Shown here piece after piece: positions 42,765 to 52,591 of a stretch of DNA of 64,000 bases. Position numbers and translations under genes: made by a program. Numbering within the stretch: the stretch's first letter is position 1; the number at the start of each line of letters is the position of its first letter. A model generated the notes under the pieces. The model saw only the letters and a list, made by a program, of their open reading frames with translations, was not told where the DNA came from and did no database searches. The DNA comes from an uncultured Selenomonadaceae bacterium (GTDB lineage Bacteria; Bacillota; Negativicutes; Selenomonadales; Selenomonadaceae), in assembly GCA_905234195.1 (NCBI GenBank), contig CAJOFR010000002.1:22420-86419 (forward strand). The letters run 5' to 3'.

Positions 42765-43780
42765 CGAAGTTGACCGCAGGCGGCATTAATTTCCGCGCCC
42801 ATCTCTTTTCTGATTGTCGCATTAATTTTGTGCGTGTTGAGGTAATGAAAAAATTTTTGGATAGAATTATGGGACGGCGGCTGAAAATTTCTTTCGTCGA
42901 CCGGATTCAGCGGAATTAAATTCACGTTGGCAAGCTGCCCCGCCAAAATTTTCGCAAGTTGCCGCGCGTGCTCTTCGGTGTCGTTGACGCCGCCAATCAA
43001 AATATATTCGTAAGTCACTCGCCGCCCGGTCGCAAGCGCATAATTTTCGCCCGCCTGCAAAACTTCCCGCAGACTAAAAGCAGAATTTATCGGCATGAGT
43101 TCGGAGCGAAGTTTGTCATTCGGCGCGTGCAACGAAATGGAAAGTGTCACGGGGATTTTTTCTTCAATCAGCTGACGAATCGCCGGCACAATCCCGCAAG
43201 TCGAAATTGTCACCTTGCGATAACTCAAACCGAGCGTATAATTTTCGTGGAGCAGCCGCAACATTTTCAGCAGGTTATCAAAATTCGTGAGCGGCTCCCC
43301 AATCCCCATGACAACCAGCGTGTCAACTTTTTGGTTCGCGCCGCGCAGAAAATCGTTGACGAAAATAATTTCCGCAAGCATTTCGCCCGCCGTCAAATTT
43401 CTTTCCAGCCCCTTGAGTGTCGACGCGCAAAACTTGCAACCCATTTGGCAGCCGACTTGGCTCGAAATACAAACGCTGTTCCCGTAATCATGGCGCATCA
43501 AAACTGTTTCGACAGCCGCGCCGTCCGAAAACTTCAGCAAAAATTTTGTCGTCAAGCCGTCGGCAGAATCAAGTTGCCTTATAAGTTCCGGAGTTCCAAT
43601 TTCGTAACGAGTTTGAAAATCTGCGCGCAGGTCTTTCGGCAGGTCGCTCATCTCGTCGAAAGATTTTGCGCCGCGCCGGTAAAGCCACGCCGCAATTTGT
43701 TTCGCGCGAAATTTCGGCAGGTCGGCAAGTTCGTTTTCGAGTTCGGTTAAAGTCAGCCCGAATAAATTTTTCTTTTTCAA
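42731..43780 (-). CDS. rlmN: 23S rRNA/tRNA adenine-C2 methyltransferase RlmN
   Basis: A 349-residue radical-SAM enzyme that methylates A2503 of 23S rRNA and A37 of some tRNAs. It shows the cluster motif CQMGCKFCAS, VVMGIGEPL, STCGIVPAI, SISLHAPND and the C-terminal IRKEMGAEINAACGQL with the second catalytic Cys. The last eight residues come from a heptad repeat and are unlikely to be conserved. The start is a TTG at 43780 just after the rsmB stop, with GAGGTG upstream. Confidence 0.95.
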   Translation of the reverse strand: MKKKNLFGLTLTELENELADLPKFRAKQIAAWLYRRGAKSFDEMSDLPKDLRADFQTRYEIGTPELIRQLDSADGLTTKFLLKFSDGAAVETVLMRHDYGNSVCISSQVGCQMGCKFCASTLKGLERNLTAGEMLAEIIFVNDFLRGANQKVDTLVVMGIGEPLTNFDNLLKMLRLLHENYTLGLSYRKVTISTCGIVPAIRQLIEEKIPVTLSISLHAPNDKLRSELMPINSAFSLREVLQAGENYALATGRRVTYEYILIGGVNDTEEHARQLAKILAGQLANVNLIPLNPVDERNFQPPSHNSIQKFFHYLNTHKINATIRKEMGAEINAACGQLRSKWQGAGDKG

Positions 43781-43781
43781 G

Positions 43782-45071
43782 TCACACCTCGCGAATCATT
43801 TTCGCCGCAAAAAAACCGTCGGTGCCGTCGACGTGCGGCAGGAGATTTTTTTTCTCAACGAGTTTAAAATTTTTGTTCGCCGCCAAAAAATTTTCGACGA
43901 CGTTTTCATTTTCGCTTTTTAAAATCGTGCACGTGCTGTAAACCAAAATTCCGCCGCGCTTTAAAGTTTTCGCCGCGCCCGCCAAAATTTCCGCCTGAAG
44001 TTTCGGAAGTTCGGCAAGCTCTTCCGGATTTTTTTTCCAGCGAATATCCGCCTTGCGACGAATCACGCCAAGCCCCGAGCACGGCGCGTCAACCAAAACC
44101 CTGTCCGCTTGATTGAAAAACTTTTCGCCAATCTCCCGCGCGTCAATCAAAAGCGGCTCAATAATTTTCACGCCAAGACGTTTTGAATTTTGGCATATGT
44201 GCTCTAGTTTCGTCTCGAAAATATCCGCCGCGATAATCCGCCCGCGATTTTTCATCAGCTCGGCAATGTGCGTCGTCTTGCCGCCGGGTGCCGCGCAACA
44301 ATCAATTACGAAATTATTTTCCTGCGGCTCCAACAAACGCGCGGCAATCATCGAACTTTCGTCCTGCACTTGACACAGTCCGACTTTCAGCGGCTTGAAC
44401 TTATCCAGCGCGCCGTGACTGCGACAAATAATTCCTTCGGGAGCAAGCTGGGATTTTTCGACCTGCGCGCCAATTTTTTCCAGCTCCGCAAAAATTTCCT
44501 CCCGCGTCGTGCGCAAAAAATTCACGCGAAGACAAAGCGGCGGATCCAAATTATTTGCCGCGCAGATTTTTTTAGCCGCGTCGAGTCCAAATTCTTCGAC
44601 GAACAATTGCACGAGCCACGCCGGATGAAAATTTCTCAACGCGATTGATTCGACGTCGTCGCCCTGCGGAAAATTTGATTTATCCGGTTCGCGAACGGCA
44701 GATCTCAAAACGCCATTGACGAACTTCGACGCGCCGACGCCCGCGAATTTTTTTGCCAGCTCGACGGATTCATTCACCGCCGCCGAATTTGGGACGCGAT
44801 CCAGAAAAAATATCTGATACATTCCGACGCGCAGAATCGCCAAAACTTTTGCGTCGACTTTTTCAAGCGGGCGGCTGACGTACTTGGAAATTTTCCAGTC
44901 CAACGACGCGCCGGCTTTTATCGTCCCGTAAACCAGCTCCGTGCAAAATCTCCTGTCCAGGTCGTTCAATTTTTCCTGCCGCAAAATTTGCGCGAGTACC
45001 ACGTTTGAATACGCGCCGTTTGCAAAAACTTCGTGCACCGCCTTAACCGCCGAATACCTTGCCTTGTCCAA
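43782..45071 (-). CDS. rsmB: 16S rRNA (cytosine-967-C5)-methyltransferase RsmB
   Basis: 429 residues: an N-terminal NusB-like RNA-binding domain (about 1-140) and a SAM-dependent methyltransferase domain with VIDCCAAPGGKTTHIAE, VDAPCSGLGVIRRKADIRW (catalytic Cys) and VYSTCTI (second Cys). The start is a TTG at 45071, nine bases after GGAGG. It heads the run rsmB-rlmN-FHA-stp-prkC-rsgA, an order common in Firmicutes. Confidence 0.95.
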   Translation of the reverse strand: MDKARYSAVKAVHEVFANGAYSNVVLAQILRQEKLNDLDRRFCTELVYGTIKAGASLDWKISKYVSRPLEKVDAKVLAILRVGMYQIFFLDRVPNSAAVNESVELAKKFAGVGASKFVNGVLRSAVREPDKSNFPQGDDVESIALRNFHPAWLVQLFVEEFGLDAAKKICAANNLDPPLCLRVNFLRTTREEIFAELEKIGAQVEKSQLAPEGIICRSHGALDKFKPLKVGLCQVQDESSMIAARLLEPQENNFVIDCCAAPGGKTTHIAELMKNRGRIIAADIFETKLEHICQNSKRLGVKIIEPLLIDAREIGEKFFNQADRVLVDAPCSGLGVIRRKADIRWKKNPEELAELPKLQAEILAGAAKTLKRGGILVYSTCTILKSENENVVENFLAANKNFKLVEKKNLLPHVDGTDGFFAAKMIREV

Positions 45072-45100
45072 AATTTTTCCCTCCGATAATTTCTGCCAAC

Positions 45101-45128
45101 ATTATAACCGCAAAATTTCAACTGTACA
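45101..45128 (-). promoter_or_regulatory. Promoter of rsmB
   Basis: On the minus strand TGTACA (45123-45128), a 16-base spacer and a perfect TATAAT (45101-45106), 30 bases before the TTG. It lies back to back with the MATE promoter. Confidence 0.7.
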
Positions 45129-45137
45129 AGAATTTTA

Positions 45138-45165
45138 TTGCGCAAAAAAAAATATATGCTACAAT
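45138..45165 (+). promoter_or_regulatory. Promoter of the MATE transporter
   Basis: TTGCGC (45138-45143), a 16-base spacer and TACAAT (45160-45165) preceded by TGC (extended -10), 22 bases before the ATG. Confidence 0.7.
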
Positions 45166-45187
45166 GTGAAAAAAGGTTGTGATATCT

Positions 45188-46516
45188 ATGATAAAGCTTT
45201 CGGATCATTTTGACTATCGACGGCTGTTGCGATTTACTTCGCCGTCAATCGGCATGCTGATATTCATGTCGATTTATGGCATCGTCGACGGATTTTTCGT
45301 CGCAAATTTCGTCGGGAAGATGCCTTTTGCCGCGCTGAATTTCGTCATGCCGTTCATTATGCTTTTGAGTTTCGTGGGATTTTTATTCGGCACGGGCGGC
45401 GGCGCGCTGATTGCGAAAACTTTGGGCGAAGGCGACAAGGTCAAGGCGAACAAAATTTTTTCTATGCTGGTTTACCTCTCGATAGTTTTAGGCGTCGTGT
45501 TTGAAATTTTCGGCTTGCTCTACGTCGGGAAGGTCGCGGAATTTTTGGGCGCGCGCGGTCAACTCCTCGAATACAGCATGACTTACGGGCGAATAGTTTT
45601 GCTCGCGCTACCGGCAATAATTTTGCAATTCGAGTTCGATTGTCTGTTTGCGACGGCGGAAAAACCAAAGCTTGGTTTCTACGTGACACTTGCGGCGGGC
45701 TTGACAAATATTTTGCTCGACATAATTTTTATTTTGGGATTCGGCTGGGGGCTTGAAGGCGCGGCAGTGGCAACGGTGCTCAGCGAATGTGTCGGCGGAT
45801 TTTTGCCGCTGATTTATTTCAGCCAACCGAATGACAGTTTGTTGCAGCTGACGCGGACGAATTTTGACGGCGCGGCTCTGCTGAAAACCTGCGCGAACGG
45901 CGCGTCGGAACTTTTGACGAGCGTCGCAATGTCCCTTGTCGGCATGCTCTACAACTGGCAACTTTTGAACTACGCGGGTGAAGACGGCGTGGCGGCGTTC
46001 GGAATTTTAATGTACGTCAATTTTATTTTCGAGGCGGTGTTTATCGGCTACGCAATGGGTACCGCGCCGATAGTCAGTTACAATTTCGGCGCGAAAAATT
46101 TTTCCGAGCTGAAAAGTCTGCTGAAAAAAAGTCTAATAATTATCGGCACCGGCGGCGTGATAATGTTTTTCTTCGCGGAATTTTTGGCGCGTCCGTTGGC
46201 GGGAATTTTTGCCGACTACGATGAAACTTTGCTCGAAATGACGGTGCACGCCTTCAGAATTTACTCGTTCGCATTTTTGCTGACGGGCTTCGCGATTTTC
46301 AGCTCGTCATTTTTCACGGCGTTGAACAACGGTTTAATCTCGGCGTTAATTTCTGGACTGCGGACTTTGGTTTTTGAAGTGGTGGCGATTTTAATTTTCC
46401 CGTTGCTCTGGGGAATCGACGGCGTTTGGTTTTCTATGGTCGGCGCGGAAATAATGGCGGTAATCGTTTCATTTTTCTTCCTCTCAATAAATCGCAGACG
46501 GTACAGATATTTTTGA
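45188..46516 (+). CDS. MATE family efflux transporter
   Basis: A 442-residue, 12-helix membrane protein of the MATE branch of the MOP superfamily. Two six-helix halves begin SPSIGMLIFMSIYGIVDGFFVANFVG and ANGASELLTSVAMSLVGMLYN. MATE pumps export cationic drugs or metabolites using Na+ or H+. The substrate is unknown. The ATG at 45188 was chosen over the GTG at 45179, which is only two bases from AAAAGG. It is monocistronic, with its own promoter. Confidence 0.9.
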   Translation: MIKLSDHFDYRRLLRFTSPSIGMLIFMSIYGIVDGFFVANFVGKMPFAALNFVMPFIMLLSFVGFLFGTGGGALIAKTLGEGDKVKANKIFSMLVYLSIVLGVVFEIFGLLYVGKVAEFLGARGQLLEYSMTYGRIVLLALPAIILQFEFDCLFATAEKPKLGFYVTLAAGLTNILLDIIFILGFGWGLEGAAVATVLSECVGGFLPLIYFSQPNDSLLQLTRTNFDGAALLKTCANGASELLTSVAMSLVGMLYNWQLLNYAGEDGVAAFGILMYVNFIFEAVFIGYAMGTAPIVSYNFGAKNFSELKSLLKKSLIIIGTGGVIMFFFAEFLARPLAGIFADYDETLLEMTVHAFRIYSFAFLLTGFAIFSSSFFTALNNGLISALISGLRTLVFEVVAILIFPLLWGIDGVWFSMVGAEIMAVIVSFFFLSINRRRYRYF

Positions 46517-46530
46517 CGCGGGTTGGAAAT

Positions 46531-46560
46531 AAAAAAGCTGCTCGTTTTTTTGAGCGGACT
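46531..46560. terminator. Weak hairpin between MATE and AEC genes
   Basis: CTGCTC / GAGCGG (six pairs, one G-T) around a T-rich loop. On the minus strand it is followed by a six-T run, which would suit the convergent AEC gene. On the plus strand the T-tract is poor. Confidence 0.4.
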
Positions 46561-46583
46561 TGTTTAAAATTTATGGATCATAC

Positions 46584-47525
46584 CTAAAAAATTCCGAGAG
46601 TTCTAAAAAATAGAAGCCAGCAAAAAATTGTAAAGCACGATAACGCCGACGTGAAGACTACACAATTCCCAGCAAGGTCAGCGTCGCCGCCCATTTGTTG
46701 CGCCATCGCGAAGGAGACCACCGCGCACGGCGTCCCGAAAATCGCAATCAGTGTCACGAAGTCAATTCCGCGAAACCCTAAAAAAATTGCCGCCGTCAAC
46801 GCCAAACTCGGCACCAAAATCAATCTTCCGAAGATACACCCAAAAAGTTGTCGCCGGTGTTCGTGAGTATTTCCAAATTTAAAAGATGCACCTAAAATAA
46901 TTAACGCAACCGGAGTCGTCGCCGCAGATATTTGCCCGATTGGTTTTAAGACAGGCGCGGGAATGTGCACGCCCAAAATTAAAAGCAACGCCCCCGCAAT
47001 CGCTCCCAAAATCATCGGATTTTTAAATACCCCTTTCAAAATTGGAATTAACGCAAATTTTCCGCCGCGAAAAGTTTCCAGCGCGAAGACCGCCAAAATA
47101 TTGTACAGTGGCACGATAACCGCGATCATCATCGTCGAAACGGCAATGTTTTCGTCGCCAAAAATATTCGCAACAATCGGCACGCCCATTAATACGAAAT
47201 TGCTACGGAAAATCGCCTGGACAATCACGCCGCGCCGCCTGTTATCCGGTTCGATTCTCGGCACAATAAGCATCAACAGCGAAAAAATTACCAGCACGCC
47301 ACACGCGCCGAAGAGCATTAGTTTCGGGCGGAAGGTTGCCGCTAAATCCGTCGTGTAGATGCTGTGAAACATCATGCAACAGAAAAAAACGCGGAAGACC
47401 ATTCGGTTCATGTGGTTTAGTTCCTCGTCGGTCAGCCACTTTTGATATTTCACGAACGCGCCGATTGACATTAGGCAGAACATCGGAACAACCGCGCCAA
47501 GTGCTACGATAAAATTGCTAAACAT
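46584..47525 (-). CDS. AEC (auxin efflux carrier) family transporter
   Basis: A 313-residue, 10-helix membrane protein. It shows the family pattern VVPMFCLMSIGAFVKYQKWL, the FRSNFVLMGVPIVANIFG crossing and TTPVALIILGASF. AEC proteins carry malate or other organic acids in bacteria, which would fit the C4 metabolism here. The last hydrophobic segment is intact. The gap to the upstream gene (18 bases) consists of heptad repeats. Confidence 0.87.
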   Translation of the reverse strand: MFSNFIVALGAVVPMFCLMSIGAFVKYQKWLTDEELNHMNRMVFRVFFCCMMFHSIYTTDLAATFRPKLMLFGACGVLVIFSLLMLIVPRIEPDNRRRGVIVQAIFRSNFVLMGVPIVANIFGDENIAVSTMMIAVIVPLYNILAVFALETFRGGKFALIPILKGVFKNPMILGAIAGALLLILGVHIPAPVLKPIGQISAATTPVALIILGASFKFGNTHEHRRQLFGCIFGRLILVPSLALTAAIFLGFRGIDFVTLIAIFGTPCAVVSFAMAQQMGGDADLAGNCVVFTSALSCFTIFCWLLFFRTLGIF

Positions 47526-47529
47526 TTTT

Positions 47530-47564
47530 CCAATCTCTAATCTCTAATCCTTAGTCTCTAGTTC
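47530..47564. repeat. Heptad repeat locus between two coupled genes
   Basis: Five contiguous units on the plus strand: CCAATCT, CTAATCT, CTAATCC, TTAGTCT, CTAGTTC. On the minus strand they encode the end of the 83-residue protein (ELETKD), its TAG stop and almost all of the spacer before the AEC start. Confidence 0.8.
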
Positions 47565-47795
47565 GTCAAAGCCAAGAGCTTGCTCGATATTCGTCAAAGT
47601 TTTGTAGCGATTCTCCGGCGATTCGTTCAGAAAAATTCCTATCCACGAGAGCACCAACATTATCGCGCTCCACACCATGAGACGAAAATATCTTCCCGCC
47701 GTTTTGCCGCGCAGTTTTCTGTACGACAGCCACGCCGCGCTCAACGGGAAGACGAAAAAATTTATCTCGAAAACAAGTTTAAAAAGTTCAAGCAT
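47544..47795 (-). CDS. Small membrane protein, unknown function
   Basis: 83 residues with two membrane helices (about 5-24 and 36-56, the second LMVWSAIMLVLSWIGIFL) and a short soluble tail (SPENRYKTLTNIEQALGF). The last six residues come from a heptad repeat. It lies ten bases after the ChrA-type gene and 18 before the AEC gene, so it is in an operon with both. I recognise no family. Confidence 0.65.
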   Translation of the reverse strand: MLELFKLVFEINFFVFPLSAAWLSYRKLRGKTAGRYFRLMVWSAIMLVLSWIGIFLNESPENRYKTLTNIEQALGFDELETKD

Positions 47796-47804
47796 AATAA
47801 TTCC

Positions 47805-48368
47805 TCAAATGAATTGTCCTAAAATTAGTCCGGCAATCCCCGACGCGATTAAAACTTTTATCACGCCGATTTTCATTCGGACGGCGATTAATGCTCCGAT
47901 TAAAATTACCGCGCCTTTTAAATCGAGCGTCGACAAAAAATCTGCGGGCATCTCTTCCGCGTTCCACACGGCAAGCAAAACGAAACTTATGCAAGCCGCC
48001 GCGATTAATGCCATGACTGCCGGGCGCAACCCGTTCAAAATTCCGTGAATCGCCCCCAAATTTCCGTACTTGAACATAATTTTCGCCAGCGCGATGCACA
48101 AAAACAAACTTGGTGTCACGAAACCCATCGTCGCACAAATTGCTCCGCCGAGCCCCGCGATTTTCATTCCCGCGAAAGTTGCCGCGTTCACCCCGATTGG
48201 TCCGGGCGTCATTTGCGAAATTGTGAATATGTCGATAAATTCGCCGAGTGTCAGCCAGTGGTAGCCGTCGACGACCACCGCTTGAATCAAGGGCATGGAC
48301 GCATAGCCGCCGCCGACGCAGATTAAACTTATCTTTGCAAACTCAAAAAATAATTGAAGGTATACCAC
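47805..48368 (-). CDS. Chromate transporter family protein (single-domain ChrA)
   Basis: A 187-residue, about six-helix protein with the CHR domain signature FEFAKISLICVGGGYASMPLIQ, then ISQMTPGPIGVNAATFAG. Short CHR proteins usually occur as adjacent pairs that form one transporter. Here only one half is present. Despite the name the natural substrate is often unknown. The start is GTG at 48368, one base after the upstream stop. Confidence 0.85.
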   Translation of the reverse strand: MVYLQLFFEFAKISLICVGGGYASMPLIQAVVVDGYHWLTLGEFIDIFTISQMTPGPIGVNAATFAGMKIAGLGGAICATMGFVTPSLFLCIALAKIMFKYGNLGAIHGILNGLRPAVMALIAAACISFVLLAVWNAEEMPADFLSTLDLKGAVILIGALIAVRMKIGVIKVLIASGIAGLILGQFI

Positions 48369-48369
48369 G

Positions 48370-49449
48370 TCAACTCTCCCTTTTGTATTGTTGCAGGAAA
48401 ATTTCGCGCAGGTAGCACGTCGTCAAAATCATCAGCGAAATATAAAGCATGCTTAAATCGCGCAATTCGCCGGGTACAACGAACAAAAAATACAAAACTC
48501 CGTTAATTATCAGTGCAAGTTTGGCGTGAAGTTTCCAGGCGTCGTTTAGATGACTCCACGAATTTTTTATAATCCAGATTACGCAAATGACGTGCGGCAG
48601 AAAAACTCTTGAGCCGAGCGGCAAACCGTAAATCGAATCAGTCAAAAAATAAGAGCTTATGTCGAAAAGATGTTCCATGTGCTCAAAAAATCTTCCGTCC
48701 GCCATATCGCCGGGGTTATTTATAAAAGTTTGTCGGACGAAAAGATAAGCCAGCCCCGCGAAAAATATCGAGACTAAAGTTATCGCCGCAGATTTTTTCA
48801 AGCTGAAATGTTGTCGAGTCAGCGGGTAGAGTGTCACGAGGAAAAAGAAAAACGATTCTTTGTTCAGCGTGGCGATTGGTGCGAGGATCAGCAGCGGGAT
48901 AAATTTTCCGCGCAGGGCAAATTTCGCCGCGAGGAACATGAAAAAAACTTCTGCCAGGTCGTAATAATATCCGCCCAAGACTTCAAAGAACGGGAATACC
49001 AGCGCGAAAACTGCCGCGCCCGCCGTTCCTGCGACCTTGTCCTGCAAAACTTCGCCGAGCAACGAACGCAAAACCCAAATTGCCGCGAAGAAACTCAAAA
49101 AGCTGAGAGCGAACAGCAAATGATATTCGAGCACGTACTTTGGCGGGATTTTTGCTTGCGCGTATCTTTTACCAATAGAATTTTTTTCGACAAGGCGCGC
49201 AGATAATTTTTCTTTCGTCGGCGCGGGAATCACTTCGACGATTGACTTTGCGGCTTGCGGCAAAAGTTGTCGGTGGATAAACGGACGCTTTGCCGTGTTT
49301 TCAATCATTGCCGTGAATCCGAAATTTTCTGCGTCGTCGCGCAGTGACCACTTCAAGAAAAATCCGCAAAACCCTGCTGCTGACACGACGAGAATTAAAA
49401 GTATCAGCAAAAATTTTTTTATCGCCTTGTCAATAAATTCTTTAATCAA
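48370..49449 (-). CDS. Polytopic membrane protein, GT-C-like, unknown function
   Basis: 359 residues with about nine membrane helices. The first periplasmic loop carries [11 protein letters not shown], a motif seen in families related to lipid-linked-sugar transferases (GT-C fold). A later loop has [15 protein letters not shown]. It might be a glycan-related transferase or simply an uncharacterised membrane protein. I cannot tell which. The start is TTG at 49449, overlapping the dnaJ stop by four bases (TTGA), so it is coupled to dnaJ. Confidence 0.6.
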   Translation of the reverse strand: MIKEFIDKAIKKFLLILLILVVSAAGFCGFFLKWSLRDDAENFGFTAMIENTAKRPFIHRQLLPQAAKSIVEVIPAPTKEKLSARLVEKNSIGKRYAQAKIPPKYVLEYHLLFALSFLSFFAAIWVLRSLLGEVLQDKVAGTAGAAVFALVFPFFEVLGGYYYDLAEVFFMFLAAKFALRGKFIPLLILAPIATLNKESFFFFLVTLYPLTRQHFSLKKSAAITLVSIFFAGLAYLFVRQTFINNPGDMADGRFFEHMEHLFDISSYFLTDSIYGLPLGSRVFLPHVICVIWIIKNSWSHLNDAWKLHAKLALIINGVLYFLFVVPGELRDLSMLYISLMILTTCYLREIFLQQYKRES

Positions 49450-50624
49450 TTAAAAATCCCTTTCACCTTGTCGAAAAAAGATTGTTTTTCGGGATTGTTC
49501 GTGCTGTCACTGCCGCCGTTTTCAAAATCGAGCAAAAGTTTTCTCTGCCTTGCTGAAAGATTTTTCGGCGTCAAGACTTTAATTTTAACGTATTCATCTC
49601 CGCGCCCGTCGCCGCGCAAAAACGGAATGCCCTTGCCTCTGATTCTAAGCGTCGCTCCGGATTGAGTACCCTCCGGAATTTTCAGCTCAACCTTGCCGTC
49701 GATTGTGGGGGCATCGACCGTCGCGCCGAGAGCCGCCTGCACAAAACTTATCGGGACTTCGCAAACGACGTCATTGCCTTCGCGCGTGAAAATCGGGTGG
49801 GATTTAATGTTGATATAAACGTAGAGATCCCCCGCCGGGCCTCCGCGCTCCCCTGCCTGCCCGCCGTTCGCAATGCGCAAACGCGTGCCCTTGTCGACGC
49901 CGCGCGGGACATTAACTTTAATATCGCGCTCGACACGAATTTTTCCGTTGCCGTGACAATGCCCGCAAGGTGTCCGGATAATTGTGCCTCTGCCGTGACA
50001 ACGATCGCAAGGTCGCTCGTTTGCAATCATGCCGAAAGGAGTTTTCGTCGTCGTCCGCCGCACGCCGCTGCCTTTGCAATCGGGACAAGTTTCGGGGACG
50101 GTGCCTTTTGCCGAGCCGGTGCCGCCGCATTCCGTGCAAGTTTCCATGCGCGGAACTTTGATATTCATTTCCTTGCCGAACGCCGCCTCCTCAAAAGTGA
50201 CGCTCAAATCGTAGCGCAAATCTGCGCCGCGTTCGGGTTCCTGTTTTGAACGACGACGTCCGGAACCGCCGCCGAAAAATTGGTCGAAAATATCGCCCAT
50301 ATCGAATCCGCCCGCGCCGCCGAAAATATCGTTCATGTTTATTCCGCCGAAACCGCCGCCGCTAAATCCTCCGCCGCCACCGCCGCCCGGCGTGAATGCC
50401 GCGTGCCCAAATTGATCGTACTGCGCGCGCTTTTGCGGATCCTTCAAAACTTCGTACGCCTCGCCGACTTCCTTAAACTTAGCCTCCGCTCCTTTTTTGT
50501 CGTCGGGATTTAAATCCGGATGATATTTTTTCGCAAGCCGCTTGTACGCCTTTTTAATCTCGTCATCCGTCGCATTTTTATTTAATCCAAGTACTTCGTA
50601 ATAATCTCGTTTCTTTTCAGCCAT
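49446..50624 (-). CDS. dnaJ: Co-chaperone DnaJ
   Basis: 392 residues: J domain with the HPD tripeptide ([10 protein letters not shown]), Gly/Phe-rich linker ([14 protein letters not shown]), zinc-binding domain with four CxxCxGxG motifs ([32 protein letters not shown]) and the C-terminal peptide-binding domains. It stimulates DnaK ATPase and delivers clients. It follows dnaK after 95 bases holding a hairpin. AAGGTGAG precedes the ATG. Confidence 0.97.
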   Translation of the reverse strand: MAEKKRDYYEVLGLNKNATDDEIKKAYKRLAKKYHPDLNPDDKKGAEAKFKEVGEAYEVLKDPQKRAQYDQFGHAAFTPGGGGGGGFSGGGFGGINMNDIFGGAGGFDMGDIFDQFFGGGSGRRRSKQEPERGADLRYDLSVTFEEAAFGKEMNIKVPRMETCTECGGTGSAKGTVPETCPDCKGSGVRRTTTKTPFGMIANERPCDRCHGRGTIIRTPCGHCHGNGKIRVERDIKVNVPRGVDKGTRLRIANGGQAGERGGPAGDLYVYINIKSHPIFTREGNDVVCEVPISFVQAALGATVDAPTIDGKVELKIPEGTQSGATLRIRGKGIPFLRGDGRGDEYVKIKVLTPKNLSARQRKLLLDFENGGSDSTNNPEKQSFFDKVKGIFN

Positions 50625-50647
50625 AATCTCACCTTCTACGCAAATAA

Positions 50648-50675
50648 CGGGAAGAGAGAAAATTCTCCCTCCCCG
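50648..50675 (-). other. Intercistronic hairpin between dnaK and dnaJ
   Basis: On the minus strand a stem of 11-13 pairs (CGGGGAGGGAG with CTCTCTTCCCG, two G-T) with a small A/T loop. It is not followed by a real T-tract, so it may stabilise or process the dnaK message or set the dnaK:dnaJ ratio. Confidence 0.6.
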
Positions 50676-50719
50676 CCTTGATTAAAATTCCCTATCAGCG
50701 GAAAATTTTCAGTCACTGA

Positions 50720-52573
50720 TTATTTTTTATCTTTGTCGACTTCGGTATACTCCGCGTCAATCGTTTCGTCGTCGTCTTTGGAATTGCTGCCCTTCGAGAA
50801 ATCAGCGTCATTTGCATTTGCGCTGTAATTCTGATTCGCCGCGCCGCTCTGATAAGCCGCAGAACTAAGTTTGTAAAGAGCCTGGCGAACTTCTTCAGTT
50901 TTTTTCTTGAGGGCGTCGGTGTCGGAGCTGTTCAAATCATTTTTCAGACTTTCAGCCGCCGTGCGAACGTCCTTAATCAAAGACTCGTCGACCTTGCCTT
51001 CAAAGTCCTTGCAGGTTTTTTCAGCCTGATAAACCGTCTGCTCGGCCTCGTTTTTGGCGTCGGCCGCCTCGCGTTGCTTTTTGTCTTCCGCCTCGTGCAT
51101 AGCCGCTTCCTTAACCATGCGGTCAATGTCGTCTTTGCTCATGCCGCTTGAAGATTGAATAGTAATTTTCTGTTCGCGTCCGGTGCCTTTGTCCTTCGCC
51201 GAGACGTTGACAATTCCGTTAGCGTCAATGTCGAATGTAACTTCAATCTGCGGGACGCCGCGCGGCGCAGGAGGAATATCAGACAAAACGAATTTGCCGA
51301 GAGTTTTATTTCCCGCCGCCATTTCGCGTTCGCCCTGCAGGACGTGAATCTCAACGCTTGACTGATTGTCCGCCGCCGTCGAGAAGACTTGAGATTTCTG
51401 CGTAGGAATTGTGGTATTGCGCTCAATAATTTTTGTGCAGACGCCGCCGAGAGTTTCAATGCCCAAAGAAAGCGGGGTGACGTCGAGGAGCAAAACGTCT
51501 TTGACTTCGCCGGCAAGCACGCCGCCCTGAATCGCCGCGCCAACGGAAACGCATTCGTCGGGGTTAATTCCCTTTGAAGGTTCCTTGCCCAAAATTTCGC
51601 GGATAGCATTTTGAACGGCGGGGATTCTCGAAGAGCCGCCCACCAAAATTATTTTGTCGATATCTTTGCCGGTCAAGCCCGCGTCTTTCATCGCAAGTTT
51701 CGTCGGTCCCATCGTGCGCTCAACAAGTTCGCGGGTAAGTTCGTCGAATTTCGCGCGCGTCAAAGTCAAATCCAAATGCTTAGGTCCGCTCGCGTCGGCA
51801 GTAATGAACGGCAAATTAATATTCGTCGAAGTCATGGAGCTGAGTTCGATTTTAGCTTTTTCCGCCGCCTCAATCAAACGTTGCGCCGCCATTTTATCTT
51901 TGGAAAGGTCGATACCGTTTTCGCGCTTGAACTCGTCAACCATCCAGTCCATAACTTTTTTATCGAAGTCGTCGCCGCCGAGATGAGTGTCGCCGTTCGT
52001 CGCCTGCACGTCGAAAGTTCCTTCGGTAAGTTCCAAAATCGACACATCGAAAGTTCCGCCGCCCAAGTCGAAAACCAAAACAGTTTCGTCGTTGTCTTTA
52101 TCGAGACCGTAAGCAAGCGCGGCGGCAGTCGGTTCGTTGATTATGCGCAAAACTTCGAGACCGGCAATTTTTCCGGCATCCTTCGTCGCCTGACGCTGGC
52201 TGTCGTTGAAATACGCGGGCACGGTGATAACGGCTTGCGTGACAGTTTCGCCGAGATAAGCCTCCGCGTCTGCCTTCAGTTTCTGCAAAACCATCGCGGA
52301 AATTTCCGGCGGCGTGTAGTCCTTGCCGTCAATCGTAACTTTGTACTGTTCGCCCATGTGACGTTTAATAGAAGAAATTGTCCTGTCCGGATTGGAGACG
52401 GCTTGACGTTTTGCAAGCTGACCCACGAGACGCTGACCGTCTTTCGTGAAACCGACAACCGAAGGAGTAATTCTGCTACCTTCCGGATTGGTGATAACCG
52501 TCGGCTCGCCGCCCTCCAAAACACTGACAACGCTGTTAGTAGTTCCCAAATCTATACCAATGACTTTACTCAT
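50720..52573 (-). CDS. dnaK: Chaperone DnaK (Hsp70)
   Basis: 617 residues of normal length: an N-terminal ATPase domain ([58 protein letters not shown]), the substrate-binding domain (from [14 protein letters not shown]) and a lid. It ends in [10 protein letters not shown], similar to the usual EEVD-like acidic end. AAAGGAG precedes the ATG. The preceding gene is a TIGR04076 protein and not grpE, which is unusual. Confidence 0.97.
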   Translation of the reverse strand: MSKVIGIDLGTTNSVVSVLEGGEPTVITNPEGSRITPSVVGFTKDGQRLVGQLAKRQAVSNPDRTISSIKRHMGEQYKVTIDGKDYTPPEISAMVLQKLKADAEAYLGETVTQAVITVPAYFNDSQRQATKDAGKIAGLEVLRIINEPTAAALAYGLDKDNDETVLVFDLGGGTFDVSILELTEGTFDVQATNGDTHLGGDDFDKKVMDWMVDEFKRENGIDLSKDKMAAQRLIEAAEKAKIELSSMTSTNINLPFITADASGPKHLDLTLTRAKFDELTRELVERTMGPTKLAMKDAGLTGKDIDKIILVGGSSRIPAVQNAIREILGKEPSKGINPDECVSVGAAIQGGVLAGEVKDVLLLDVTPLSLGIETLGGVCTKIIERNTTIPTQKSQVFSTAADNQSSVEIHVLQGEREMAAGNKTLGKFVLSDIPPAPRGVPQIEVTFDIDANGIVNVSAKDKGTGREQKITIQSSSGMSKDDIDRMVKEAAMHEAEDKKQREAADAKNEAEQTVYQAEKTCKDFEGKVDESLIKDVRTAAESLKNDLNSSDTDALKKKTEEVRQALYKLSSAAYQSGAANQNYSANANDADFSKGSNSKDDDETIDAEYTEVDKDKK

Positions 52574-52591
52574 AATGCATTTCTCCTTTTG

